Of a DNA stretch of 47,672 bases, positions 8,888 through 17,896 are shown piece after piece. The stretch is from Alphaproteobacteria bacterium UBA1908 (GTDB taxonomy: Bacteria; Pseudomonadota; Alphaproteobacteria; Caedimonadales; UBA1908). The notes beneath the pieces are model-generated. The model saw only the letters and a program-made list of their open reading frames with translations, was not told where the DNA came from and searched no databases. The stretch covers positions 1 to 47,672 of the forward strand of contig DDGG01000027.1 of NCBI GenBank assembly GCA_002337525.1. Direction: 5' to 3'. How positions within the stretch are numbered: the first letter of the stretch is position 1; each line of letters starts with the position of its first letter. The translations under genes and the position numbers were made by a program.

Positions 8888-10171
8888 ATGATAAAAAACA
8901 ATCCTTCTTCGACTCACCCCTCTCCAAATTCAGCAAAACAACTTATTGGCTGGATTGTTTGGGGATGTGCCGCGTCCTTTTATGGTTTTCAATTTTTACT
9001 GCGTGTATCCCCCAGCGTTATTGCTCAGGAACTCATGACAACCCTTGCGATTGATGCATGTACCCTGGGGACGTTGACATCATTCTATTATTACGGCTAC
9101 GTTACAATGCAAATTCCATCCGGTATCATACTGGATCGTCTCGGCCCGCGCCGCCCTCTCGTGATTGCGTGTCTTTTTTGTATGTTAGGGTGTGCCATTT
9201 TTGGATTTGCCGAATCCCTTCCTCTTTTATCCGTAGGTCGAACATTTATGGGCATTGGTTCTGCCTTTGCTTTTTTAAGCTGTGTTAAACTTGCTTCTCT
9301 TTATTTTAATCCTCGCATTCTCTCCATTCTTGTAGGACTAACCCTTTCGTTAGGAACAGTGGGAGCCACCCTCGGGGATGCTCCTCTTGGATATTTGATA
9401 AGCCTGTATGACTGGCGAGTTGCCAACTATGTCCTGGCAGGTGTTAGCATTATTATTGCGATTGCCGCGTGGTTTTTGATTGAGGAGATTACTTCTCCCC
9501 AGGACAAAAAACACCCTTCTGAAAAAAAATATTTTTTTGAGGGCCTCAAAACCGTACTTAAAAATCCACAAGCCTGGATTTATGGGGGATATGGTTTAGC
9601 CATGTATGTTCCTCTCTCGGGCTTTGCCGATTTATGGGGAACCCCCTTTTTATCAGAGGCTTACCATATATGCGCAACAAAGGCAGCGGGCATTAAATCT
9701 TTTTTCTATATTGGATTAGGAATTGGAGCCCCCTTGTGGTCATACTATATGACACGCCTTCAAAGTTATAAAAAAGGCCTTTTACAAAGCGCGATTGCAG
9801 GGGCAATTGTTATGACTGTTGCCTTATACGTTCCCTTACCCATCTTTTTAATGTCACCGCTGCTTTTAATGAGCGGCTTTTCTGTTGCTGGTCAATTTGC
9901 GGCTTTTGCAGCAGCAGCAGCTCTAAACCATTCATCTCAAACAGCGACATCCTCCGGCGTTCATAATATGCTCTGCATGCTAAGCGGCATTATTATGCAA
10001 CCCCTTATCGGTCACTTGCTGGATGTATGCAAGGCTAACGATATTTTGTGTCCCCTCACCTATACCTATGATCATTATCTAAAATCCCTGGCTGTCATTC
10101 CTGTTAGTCTAACACTTGCTATTATTCTGTGTTTCTTTATGAAAGAAAGCTTCCCTCGTGACACCCGCTAA
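8888..10171 (+). CDS. Major facilitator superfamily transporter
   Basis: 427 residues with twelve predicted membrane segments and MFS landmarks. The loop 2-3 motif A region reads IPSGIILDRLGPRRPLV, and the first helix carries the RVSPSVIAQEL pattern typical of MFS proteins common in intracellular bacteria (nutrient-uptake MFS of Legionella and Coxiella; recollection, not a search). It sits in the inner membrane; the substrate is unknown. The 3' end overlaps the endonuclease III gene by 14 bp, so they form an operon. Confidence 0.88.
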   Translation: MIKNNPSSTHPSPNSAKQLIGWIVWGCAASFYGFQFLLRVSPSVIAQELMTTLAIDACTLGTLTSFYYYGYVTMQIPSGIILDRLGPRRPLVIACLFCMLGCAIFGFAESLPLLSVGRTFMGIGSAFAFLSCVKLASLYFNPRILSILVGLTLSLGTVGATLGDAPLGYLISLYDWRVANYVLAGVSIIIAIAAWFLIEEITSPQDKKHPSEKKYFFEGLKTVLKNPQAWIYGGYGLAMYVPLSGFADLWGTPFLSEAYHICATKAAGIKSFFYIGLGIGAPLWSYYMTRLQSYKKGLLQSAIAGAIVMTVALYVPLPIFLMSPLLLMSGFSVAGQFAAFAAAAALNHSSQTATSSGVHNMLCMLSGIIMQPLIGHLLDVCKANDILCPLTYTYDHYLKSLAVIPVSLTLAIILCFFMKESFPRDTR

Positions 10172-10799
10172 TGTTCATATCTTCTTTGAAAGATTAAAAG
10201 AGCAAATACCTGTTCCAAAAGGTGAATTAAATTATACCAATCACTACACTCTTTTAGTTGCTGTTGTTTTATCAGCACAATCAACCGATAAGGGTGTTAA
10301 TAAAGCAACAAAAGCCCTTTTTGAAAAAGTGACAACCCCCCAGGAGATGCTTGATTTAGGAGAAGACCACTTAAAAGAACATATAAAAACCATTGGACTT
10401 TTTAACTCTAAAGCTAAAAATATCATAGCTTTAAGTCAGATATTGGTGATTTCTCACAAAGGGAAAGTACCCTGCACACGAGAAGAGCTTGTTCGTTTAC
10501 CGGGGGTGGGACGTAAAACAGCAAATGTCGTTTTAAATATGGCCTTTGGTCAGCCAACGATTGCTGTTGATACTCACCTTTTCAGAGTTTCCAATCGAAC
10601 AGGTTTGGCCCCGGGTAAAACGCCTCTTGATGTTGAAAAAAAACTGTTAAAAGCCATCCCTGAAAACTATTTAAAAGATGCCCATCACTGGCTCATTTTA
10701 CATGGTCGCTATACTTGCAAGGCTCTTCGCCCTTTATGTGAGTCTTGTCTCGTAAGTGATCTGTGTCAAAAATTTCAAAATGACAGGAAAAAATTTTAA
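10158..10799 (+). CDS. nth: Endonuclease III (DNA glycosylase/AP lyase)
   Basis: 213 residues, close to the E. coli length. It removes oxidised pyrimidines and cleaves the abasic site in base-excision repair. The helix-hairpin-helix reads LPGVGRKTANVV with catalytic Lys120, followed by Asp138 in AVDTHLFRVSNR. The C-terminal iron-sulfur loop has four Cys in C-x6-C-x2-C-x5-C spacing (Cys187, 194, 197, 203). All key residues are present. The start is GTG inside the end of the MFS gene, giving the N-terminus expected for alphaproteobacterial Nth. No ATG is available at a suitable place. Confidence 0.97.
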   Translation: MTPANVHIFFERLKEQIPVPKGELNYTNHYTLLVAVVLSAQSTDKGVNKATKALFEKVTTPQEMLDLGEDHLKEHIKTIGLFNSKAKNIIALSQILVISHKGKVPCTREELVRLPGVGRKTANVVLNMAFGQPTIAVDTHLFRVSNRTGLAPGKTPLDVEKKLLKAIPENYLKDAHHWLILHGRYTCKALRPLCESCLVSDLCQKFQNDRKKF

Positions 10800-10873
10800 A
10801 AAGAAGCTTTCCTCTTTTCTTTCTTAACAGCTTTTGCTTAAATCCTAACGAACTATTTTTTAGGAGTTTTATC

Positions 10874-11365
10874 ATGCGTCACATTCTTTTACCTTCTTTA
10901 TTGATTGGCACAATTGCCCTGACAGGTTGCCAAACAACATCATCAGATCCTTATGCTTCTGTAGAGTTACCCCCCGCACCCACGGCACAAGAGGCTTCGA
11001 CAAAGCCTGGTGAACGTCCTGTCGTGGATAACACACCGGCTCTCTCGTCGGAGGAATTAGAACGTGTTGCCGCAAATTGCCGCGCAGAAATAACACAACT
11101 TCATGAACTGCGCCATCAAGTTCCTCGCCCACGCTTACAAGAGTATGCCATGACTCTTGGCATTGCCTCGGACTCATGCACGAAACTAACAAACCTTCTC
11201 TCCGAAATTCGTCAGGCAACCCACTGGCAAAGGGCTTATCAACTTAACCTTCAACATGCTCAATCAACCGCAGAGGGTAGTTACGGAACAGATGTGACGC
11301 CTCCATCCCAGGTAACTCAGCAATCTAATGTTGTTGTTGAATCAGAACCTCTTGTGATTAACTAG
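10874..11365 (+). CDS. Small lipoprotein of unknown function
   Basis: 163 residues with a clear lipoprotein signal: MRHILLPSLLIGTIALTGC, lipobox LTGC, predicted lipidated Cys19 followed by QTTSS. The mature part has a Pro/Ala-rich linker and then a helical region with two further Cys (AANCRAEITQLHELRHQVP and DSCTKLTNLLSEI). No family is recognised. An upstream AGGAG (TTTTTTAGGAGTTTTATC before the ATG) supports the start. A terminator follows the stop, so the gene is monocistronic or the end of its unit. An envelope location is well supported; the role is unknown. Confidence 0.8.
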   Translation: MRHILLPSLLIGTIALTGCQTTSSDPYASVELPPAPTAQEASTKPGERPVVDNTPALSSEELERVAANCRAEITQLHELRHQVPRPRLQEYAMTLGIASDSCTKLTNLLSEIRQATHWQRAYQLNLQHAQSTAEGSYGTDVTPPSQVTQQSNVVVESEPLVIN

Positions 11366-11375
11366 ACTCATTATG

Positions 11376-11405
11376 GAAAGGCCGCACTTTTTGTGGCCTT
11401 TTTTA
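11376..11405 (+). terminator. Rho-independent terminator after the lipoprotein gene
   Basis: AAAGGCCGCAC pairs with GTGGCCTTT (one bulged G) around a short T-rich loop and runs into a T tract, 12 bp after the stop. The remaining bases up to coaD (about 11406-11566) show no gene or clear signal. Confidence 0.85.
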
Positions 11406-11566
11406 ACATTTCTTACGTCGCCTCCTTCTATTTCAAATTGAAACTTGCTGAAAAAGAGAACAAAGAACTCTGTAAAAAAACACTCCCTTAAGGGAAGACA
11501 AAGTTATAAAAATTTGGATTTGCTAAGGGAGCTACTTACGTTGTCAAATAAAAACTATAGGCTAGT

Positions 11567-12091
11567 TTAATTCAATTGCCTTAATTTGCTTCGCAGCCGA
11601 TGTTCTATATTTTCTGAAACAAACTGTGAAACATCCCCCCCCAGTTCGGTAATTTCCTTAATTAAGGTTGAGGAAATAAACTGACACCTGTCTGATGCAA
11701 TCAAAAAAACCGTCTCAACAGAAGGCGACAGACGAGCATTCATTCCTGCCATCTGAAACTCATATTCAAAGTCAGAAACGGCCCGCAGCCCACGCACAAC
11801 AAAGTCAGCTTTTTCATCATGGGCAAAGTTTACCAATAACCCAGTAAAAGGTTTAACAACAATGTCCATTTCCATATTAAGAGTTGCAATCTCGTCACGA
11901 GTAATCTCAAGACGTTCCTCAAGAGAAAAAAGAGGACGCTTATCCTCATTAGGGGCAATACCTATCACTAAACGATCACAAATTTGTCCTGCCCGCGCAA
12001 CAATATCCAAATGCCCCCGTGTCATAGGATCAAATGTGCCAGGATAAACAGCGGTACGCTTCGTTATCTCCTGGAATCCAGAAATTGCCAT
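11567..12091 (-). CDS. coaD: Phosphopantetheine adenylyltransferase
   Basis: Penultimate step of coenzyme A synthesis: 4'-phosphopantetheine + ATP to dephospho-CoA. The nucleotidyltransferase motif TVYPGTFDP-type sequence is present (AVYPGTFDPMTRGHLDIV), with later motifs GLRAVSDFEYEFQMAGMN and FISSTLIKEI; the usual Arg in the last motif is Lys. The frame extends to 12142, but the ATG at 12091 is preferred because it follows a run of Gs (GGGGGG) at ribosome-binding distance and gives a protein of 174 residues, near the family norm. It lies downstream of gyrA in the same direction, a gene order common in alphaproteobacteria. Confidence 0.95.
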   Translation of the reverse strand: MAISGFQEITKRTAVYPGTFDPMTRGHLDIVARAGQICDRLVIGIAPNEDKRPLFSLEERLEITRDEIATLNMEMDIVVKPFTGLLVNFAHDEKADFVVRGLRAVSDFEYEFQMAGMNARLSPSVETVFLIASDRCQFISSTLIKEITELGGDVSQFVSENIEHRLRSKLRQLN

Positions 12092-12216
12092 AATTCCCCC
12101 CCCTTGTTCTGGATAAGATTTCTCTTTTAAATCCAAGATCATTCTAAGAATGGCGGCCTTAAATCGGCTCTATTATTCTGAGAAGTTATGGCCTCAGAAA
12201 AAAACTCAAAAATTCT

Positions 12217-15024
12217 TTAATCTGTTAAAGGCGTTTCACTATCAGCGTCCTTCTTAACAGAAGAGACCTCCTGAATGTCTTCCTCGTCTTTTCCGACAAC
12301 AGAATCACCTTCCCGAGAAGATTCTTCAGAATTTTCACCATCCTCGTCTTCATCTTCCGTTTCTTTAACACGTGCAACCGAGACAACTTTTTCATCCGAT
12401 CCAACCCGGAAAATAGTCACTCCCTGAGTCACACGCCCTGCAATACGCACATCGTGAATGGGACAGCGGATTAATTGCCCACCATCCGTGACCAAAACAA
12501 GTTGATCTGCATCTTCAATTGTAAAGAAAGCCACGACCAAACCATTCTTATCGGTTAGATCCATTGCTGTTAGTCCTTGACCACCTCGCCCTGTCACACG
12601 ATATTCGTATGCGGATGTCCGCTTGCCAAATCCTTTTTCAGTAATAGAAACAACGAACTGCTCTCCTGCTTCAAGGGCTTCAAAACGCTCTTTGGAAAGG
12701 TCATCAAAATTAATGTCATCACCGGCACGTTTTGCACGAGAAAGGCGAAGATAGGCATCTCTTTCTTCAATCGTAAAAGTCATATGGTCCAAAACAGACA
12801 TCGATATAACCTGATCATCACCTGCCAGTCTGATACCTCGAACACCTGTTGATGTTCGCCCTACAAAAACACGCACTGCTGTAACCGGGAAACGAATACA
12901 TTTGCCATGACGCGTTGCAAGCAAAAGATCCTGATCGTCACGACACACACGAACCCCGATCAAGGTCTCTCCCTCATCCAGCTTCATCGCAATCTTACCG
13001 TTCGCCTTGATGTTCAGGAAGTCTGTTAAAGCATTTCGGCGCACACCACCTTTTGATGTTACGAAGGTAATAAATGTCTGAGCCGCCTCTTCAAGATCCT
13101 TTGGCAAGGGAAGAATTGTGGAAATTGTTTCACCCTGTTCAAGGGGAAGAACATTAATGAGGGCTTTTCCAAGAGATTGTGGAGACCCCAAAGGCAAACG
13201 GTAGACTTTAAGTTGATAAGCAATACCGCGGGATGAAAAGAAAAGCACAGACGTATGAGTGTCTGTCACAAAAACGTCGCTCACAATATCCTCTTCACGC
13301 GTCGACATCCCGGAGCGCCCTTTACCACCACGTCGCTGCGCCCTGTATGTAGCTAACGGAACGCGTTTGATATATCCATTCTGACTAACGGTAACAACCA
13401 TATCTTCCTGTTGGATCAAGTCCTCAAAATCAACATCAGCCCCAGAAGCTTCTATTGTAGTTCGACGTGGCGTTGCGAATTCTTCTTGAACAAGTCTTAA
13501 TTCTTCACGCATCACTTCATATAGTCGATCACGAGATCCCAGAATATCAAGGTAGTCACGAATTTCGGCAATAATTTCGTCAAGTTCATCGGCGATTTTA
13601 GTCCGTTCAAGTCCGGTCAAACGATGTAACTTAAGGTCCAGAATTGCACGCGCTTGCTGTTCTGACAAACGATACTGCCCATCTTCAACACTACGTCCTG
13701 GTTCTGCAACAAGTTCAATCAACGGACCAACGTCCCCAACACCCCAGGTGCGATCCATGATTTTATTACGCGCATCAGAAGGATCAGATGCCCCTTTGAT
13801 AAGAGCAATCATTTCATCGATATTGGCAACAGCGACAGCCAGGCCTAACAAAACATGGGCACGTGTACGCGCTTTGGAAAGCTCATAGCGAGTCCGCCGC
13901 GTAATCACTTGTTCACGAAATTTGATAAAAGCCGCAATAATATCCTTTAAAGTCATCATTTTGGGCTGGCCTAAATCAAGTGCCAGGGTATTAACCCCAA
14001 AAGAAGTCTGTAAAGACGAGTAACGGTAAAGCTGATTCAAGACGACATCAGGAACAGCATCTTTTTTAATCTCAACAACAACACGAACGCCATCACGGTC
14101 TGATTCGTCCCTGATATCTGAAATACCTTCAATCACTTTATCTTTAACGATCTCGGCAATACGTTCTATCATACGCGCCTTATTAACCTGATAAGGTACT
14201 TCTGTAATAACAATTGCTTGACGATCTTTACGGATCTCTTCAAAGTGCGTGCGTCCCCGCATCACAACTGATCCACGGCCAGTCTGCGCTGCAGATATGC
14301 ACCCAGCCCTGCCCAGAATAATCCCGCCTGTGGGAAAATCCGGCCCGGGGACAATTTCCAGCAACTCGTCAACTGTCACGTCCTGGTTATCGATGTAAGC
14401 AAAACAAGCATCAATGACTTCGCCAAGATTATGAGGTGGAATATTTGTGGCCATACCAACAGCAATTCCTCCAGCCCCATTCACCAAAAGGTTAGGGTAA
14501 CGAGCAGGAAGCACAATAGGTTCCTGATTTGTCTCATCATAGTTTGGCTGGAAATCGACCGTATCTTTATGGACATCATCCAAAAGACAACGTGCCACTT
14601 TTTTAAGACGTGCTTCTGTGTAACGTTCTGCTGCTGCCGGGTCACCATCCATTGATCCAAAGTTTCCTTGACCATCAATAAGGGGCAGACGCATAGAGAA
14701 ATCCTGGGCCATCCGAACCATGGCTTCATAAATAGGAGCATTACCATGAGGGTGGAATTTACCCATTACCTCTCCGGTAACACGCGCAGATTTGCGAAAA
14801 GGTTTGTTGAAATCAAAACCGGCTTCGTTCATTGCATAAAGAATACGCCTGTGTACAGGTTTCAGACCATCACGAACATCAGGCAACGCTCTTGAAACAA
14901 TGACACTCATCGCATAATCAAGATAGGAACGTTTCATCTCTGTTTCAAGCGAAACAGGAACAATATCAGACGTCATTTTCTCTGCTTCTGAACTCACAGG
15001 CACCTCTTCGTTTTGGTTATTCAT
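12217..15024 (-). CDS. gyrA: DNA gyrase subunit A
   Basis: 935 residues. It introduces negative supercoils with GyrB. The N-terminal breakage-reunion domain carries the catalytic Tyr135 (AAAERYTEARL), equivalent to E. coli Tyr122. The GyrA box QRRGGKGRSG identifies gyrase rather than ParC, and six beta-pinwheel blades follow. The C-terminus ends in an acidic tail of about 55 residues rich in Glu, Asp and Ser. The quinolone-determining region reads HPHGNAPIYEAMVRM, i.e. Ala at the E. coli Ser83 position and Glu at Asp87, on top of D82N and A84P. The gene follows ssb by 24 bp, so they are probably cotranscribed. Confidence 0.97.
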   Translation of the reverse strand: MNNQNEEVPVSSEAEKMTSDIVPVSLETEMKRSYLDYAMSVIVSRALPDVRDGLKPVHRRILYAMNEAGFDFNKPFRKSARVTGEVMGKFHPHGNAPIYEAMVRMAQDFSMRLPLIDGQGNFGSMDGDPAAAERYTEARLKKVARCLLDDVHKDTVDFQPNYDETNQEPIVLPARYPNLLVNGAGGIAVGMATNIPPHNLGEVIDACFAYIDNQDVTVDELLEIVPGPDFPTGGIILGRAGCISAAQTGRGSVVMRGRTHFEEIRKDRQAIVITEVPYQVNKARMIERIAEIVKDKVIEGISDIRDESDRDGVRVVVEIKKDAVPDVVLNQLYRYSSLQTSFGVNTLALDLGQPKMMTLKDIIAAFIKFREQVITRRTRYELSKARTRAHVLLGLAVAVANIDEMIALIKGASDPSDARNKIMDRTWGVGDVGPLIELVAEPGRSVEDGQYRLSEQQARAILDLKLHRLTGLERTKIADELDEIIAEIRDYLDILGSRDRLYEVMREELRLVQEEFATPRRTTIEASGADVDFEDLIQQEDMVVTVSQNGYIKRVPLATYRAQRRGGKGRSGMSTREEDIVSDVFVTDTHTSVLFFSSRGIAYQLKVYRLPLGSPQSLGKALINVLPLEQGETISTILPLPKDLEEAAQTFITFVTSKGGVRRNALTDFLNIKANGKIAMKLDEGETLIGVRVCRDDQDLLLATRHGKCIRFPVTAVRVFVGRTSTGVRGIRLAGDDQVISMSVLDHMTFTIEERDAYLRLSRAKRAGDDINFDDLSKERFEALEAGEQFVVSITEKGFGKRTSAYEYRVTGRGGQGLTAMDLTDKNGLVVAFFTIEDADQLVLVTDGGQLIRCPIHDVRIAGRVTQGVTIFRVGSDEKVVSVARVKETEDEDEDGENSEESSREGDSVVGKDEEDIQEVSSVKKDADSETPLTD

Positions 15025-15048
15025 CGACTTTAGTTTCTTTATGATTTC

Positions 15049-15528
15049 CTAAAATGGAATTTCATCATCCAGGTCAGTTGCAGGCTCTGCGGTTTGTGAT
15101 GATCCTCCAAAGCTTTGGGGACCCGCATCATAACTTTGATCCAGCATATCTACAGAATCTCTCGCACCACCATCATTGCGGGAATCAAGAAGAGTCAGCT
15201 CCCCCCGATAACGTTGAAGAACAACTTCTGTTGTATATTTCTCAACTCCTGACTGGTCCGTCCATTTACGTGTTTGAAGTTGGCCTTCAAGATAAACTTT
15301 TGACCCTTTACGCAAAAATTTCTCTGCAATCTCACCAAGACGGTCGTTAAAAAGAACAACCCGGTGCCATTCAGTACGATCGCGACGTTCCCCTGTCGCA
15401 CGATCTTTCCAACTTTCTGATGTAGCAACAGAAAGATGAACAATTTTGGTACCGTCCTGAGTGTGCCTAACCTCGGGATCACGACCCAAATTCCCAACTA
15501 AAATTACTTTATTGACAGATCCGGCCAT
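15049..15528 (-). CDS. ssb: Single-stranded DNA-binding protein
   Basis: 159 residues. The N-terminal OB fold begins AGSVNKVILVGNLGRDPEVR, the classical SSB start, and includes TEWHRVVLF and the GSKVYLEGQLQTRKW strand pair. The linker is Gly/Ser/Gln-rich and the protein ends DDEIPF, the conserved acidic tail that recruits replication and repair partners. It lies immediately upstream of gyrA in the same direction. Confidence 0.97.
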   Translation of the reverse strand: MAGSVNKVILVGNLGRDPEVRHTQDGTKIVHLSVATSESWKDRATGERRDRTEWHRVVLFNDRLGEIAEKFLRKGSKVYLEGQLQTRKWTDQSGVEKYTTEVVLQRYRGELTLLDSRNDGGARDSVDMLDQSYDAGPQSFGGSSQTAEPATDLDDEIPF

Positions 15529-15613
15529 TTCTTACCTTTTTTCAAAAAACTAATAGACATAATGTTTATAGGACATGTTTAGCCTAAAAACCAGACATGA
15601 TTGTGTGAAATTA

Positions 15614-16804
15614 TTAAAATAAAAAATACATTCCGGCTGACACAATCAGAATAGAGTAAAAAACCTTGTGGGACAGGGTTGTTTTAAGATGGTGGTCAAT
15701 GATTGCAAAAATCGAGAGACCTATCAAAGCTGGATATAAAATTTCCAAAACTTCACCCGTTAAGGCAACCAACTTTTCAAAACCAATAAGAGATATCGCA
15801 AAACACAGAAAATATGCAAGAAAAACACTTACTTTACGAGATATTTTCTCTCGGCAAACATCTTTTTGAACAAAGTCGGCAAAAAGGCTTGATAAAATAA
15901 TTAAAGTTGTAAGGCATGCCATAACAATAGTCAGCGCAATAACAGGTAACGCCATTGGTCCCAATGTATGTTTTGCAATTAAAATCAACATACTTTCAGG
16001 ATGGTGAGCATCAAGGAAGGGGGCATACGATGCTCCCAGGCTCACAAAACCAACATAGATAAGACCCAATAAAGACACGCCTACAAAACTTGCTTTCACA
16101 GCTTCCCGGGCAATCAACGTCAGAGGTGCCTTCTTCCCGACATGGGCTCGTAAATATTCCACGACCGTCGCAGAAAAAAAGAAAGCTGCCAAAAGGTCCA
16201 TCGTCTGGTACCCCTGGTGCAATCCTGCATTAAAAGACTGGAAAGAAGTAAGAGAAGAATTTTTTGCAACAGGCGCATAATAAATCCCTACGGCAAGAAT
16301 TAAAACAATGCCCAACAATAAAAAAGGAGTTAAATATCTGCCTATAATCCTGACAACACGTTGACGGTTAAGAGTCATCAACGCAGCCAACAAACAGAAA
16401 ACAGCACTAAATAAAGTTAAGGATAAATTTGGAAGAAGGAGTTCTATACTGCCATAAGAAACCAGAACACATCTTGCACAAACTCCGAAAGGACCCAAAA
16501 TTGACAAGATCAGAAAAGTCACAATAAAGGCTGGCACACGACCCAGTTTGGCAAAAAATGCCTGGCGAGATCCACCTGCATAAATAAGGGCCAGTAAACC
16601 TAAAAAAGGAACAAGAGTTCCCGTTAATAAAAGCCCCAAAGCCGCACCAAGACAATTATCCAGGGTCGTGTATCCAATAGACAGGGGAAAAACCAGATTC
16701 CCGGATCCGAAAAACATCGAAAACATGGCAAAGCCAGCGGTTAGAAAAACCCACTTTCGGGTTATTTGTGATTCGTCATCTGTCATTTTTAACTTTTTAT
16801 GCAC
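15614..16804 (-). CDS. brnQ: Branched-chain amino acid:cation symporter (BrnQ/LIVCS family)
   Basis: 396 residues with about twelve membrane segments. The N-terminus contains the LIVCS signature (GFAMFSMFFGSGNLVFPLSI, then about 20 residues to the next helix), and there is an internal MDLLAAFFFSATVVEYL helix typical of the family. It imports leucine, isoleucine or valine with Na+ or H+. The first ATG (16804) is retained; an internal ATG at 16786 is possible, as neither has a strong ribosome-binding site. The protein is slightly shorter than E. coli BrnQ. Confidence 0.9.
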   Translation of the reverse strand: MHKKLKMTDDESQITRKWVFLTAGFAMFSMFFGSGNLVFPLSIGYTTLDNCLGAALGLLLTGTLVPFLGLLALIYAGGSRQAFFAKLGRVPAFIVTFLILSILGPFGVCARCVLVSYGSIELLLPNLSLTLFSAVFCLLAALMTLNRQRVVRIIGRYLTPFLLLGIVLILAVGIYYAPVAKNSSLTSFQSFNAGLHQGYQTMDLLAAFFFSATVVEYLRAHVGKKAPLTLIAREAVKASFVGVSLLGLIYVGFVSLGASYAPFLDAHHPESMLILIAKHTLGPMALPVIALTIVMACLTTLIILSSLFADFVQKDVCREKISRKVSVFLAYFLCFAISLIGFEKLVALTGEVLEILYPALIGLSIFAIIDHHLKTTLSHKVFYSILIVSAGMYFLF

Positions 16805-16881
16805 TCTGTAAAATAGTATTTATCACGATAGCTTGATGGTCATAAATATGGTGATAACTGGTAAGTCATCTAAAGCATCTC

Positions 16882-17544
16882 TTAAATTGATACACCTGCT
16901 TCTTGCCAAGCCATATACAGGATTCGAAACGCCAAAAGAATTAGAATGACTCCGGCTCCCTGGTCAAGATAGTGCCCTAATTTTTTAAAGCCTCCACGAA
17001 TAACAGGGACCGAAAAAAGAAAAGCAACGGATAAAAACCAGACAAGGGATATCATTAACACCTCCGCCATAAAAAACCCTTGTATAAAGAGAGGGGTTTC
17101 TTCCTTAATCACGGTTGAAAAAATAGATAGAAAGAGGACAAGGACCATAGGATTCGTGACATTAGTCACAAAACCCATTCGCCAGGAATAAAAAGCCGAG
17201 ACCTGACTTTCTTCTTTTTCAAACGAGTAGTTATCAGTATTCTTTTTTGCTGTCACTATGGCCCGCCACCCCACATAAAGAAGGTAACACGCCCCAACAA
17301 CACGGATACCATTAAAAAGGACAGGTGTTTCCTTAATTAAGACCCCTAAACCAAAAAGAGTATACGTTGCGTGGACCAAAATACCCGAGGACGTTCCAAG
17401 AGCAGCAAAAATACCATTACGTTTTGAATACGACAAAGTATTTCGTAATATCATAACCAGGTCCGGTCCCGGGCTCATCACAGCAATCAGATGAACCCCC
17501 GCAATATAGGCAATATCAATCCAATAAGGTGTAAGATCAATCAT
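16882..17544 (-). CDS. LysE/RhtB-family amino acid exporter
   Basis: 220 residues with six hydrophobic segments. The LysE-family signature is clear at the N-terminus: HLIAVMSPGPDLVMILRNTL, then GIFAALGTSSGILVH. Members export amino acids such as threonine, homoserine, leucine or lysine; the substrate here cannot be named. It lies upstream of brnQ in the same direction (77 bp apart). Confidence 0.92.
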   Translation of the reverse strand: MIDLTPYWIDIAYIAGVHLIAVMSPGPDLVMILRNTLSYSKRNGIFAALGTSSGILVHATYTLFGLGVLIKETPVLFNGIRVVGACYLLYVGWRAIVTAKKNTDNYSFEKEESQVSAFYSWRMGFVTNVTNPMVLVLFLSIFSTVIKEETPLFIQGFFMAEVLMISLVWFLSVAFLFSVPVIRGGFKKLGHYLDQGAGVILILLAFRILYMAWQEAGVSI

Positions 17545-17896
17545 AAAGGTGTTCTACTTAAGTTTTAAACAGTCTGTACCATACCTTTTTTCGTGACCGG
17601 AAGGAAGAGAGGTTTTTGTTATTCCTGATTTTTATCAGGTACTATTTGGAAATGATATAGACCTGGCCCCCTTTTTCTTAACAAGATGCAACACTAAAAA
17701 AGCTGCCCCATAAAATAAAAATCCCTCTTAAGATCAACGATGAATAAAGAAATCCTAATTTTGATTGAAATAGCCTTTTTCACTTTTTTCCTGGACTCTA
17801 ACGCTTGTTTCACAGGCATTGGATGACAAAAAAGAGGTCTTCCTTTTTGTCATCTGGAATGGGGTTTTCCTAGAAAAGCCCTATTGCCTTTAAAGA
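17545..17896. other. Intergenic stretch with hairpins, no gene seen
   Basis: About 350 bp between the LysE-family gene and flgE, both on the minus strand. No credible ORF is visible. It holds the 17822-17854 hairpin and, at 17861-17879, a weaker repeat (GGGGTTTTCC / GAAAAGCCC). The promoter of the LysE-family gene should lie here, but I see no convincing -35/-10 pair. Confidence 0.5.
17822..17854 (-). terminator. Hairpin downstream of flgE, probable terminator
   Basis: A perfect 11-bp inverted repeat, GATGACAAAAA (17822-17832) and TTTTTGTCATC (17844-17854), with an 11-nt loop, lies about 45 bp after the flgE stop. Its A/T tracts are inside the stem and no separate T-run follows, so it is not a classic intrinsic terminator. 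Ending of the hook operon transcript is the likeliest role. Confidence 0.5.

Noticed and set aside
14431..14655. Plus-strand ORFs inside gyrA and similar opposite-strand frames elsewhere
   Set aside because: They are shadows of well-conserved genes on the other strand or frame.
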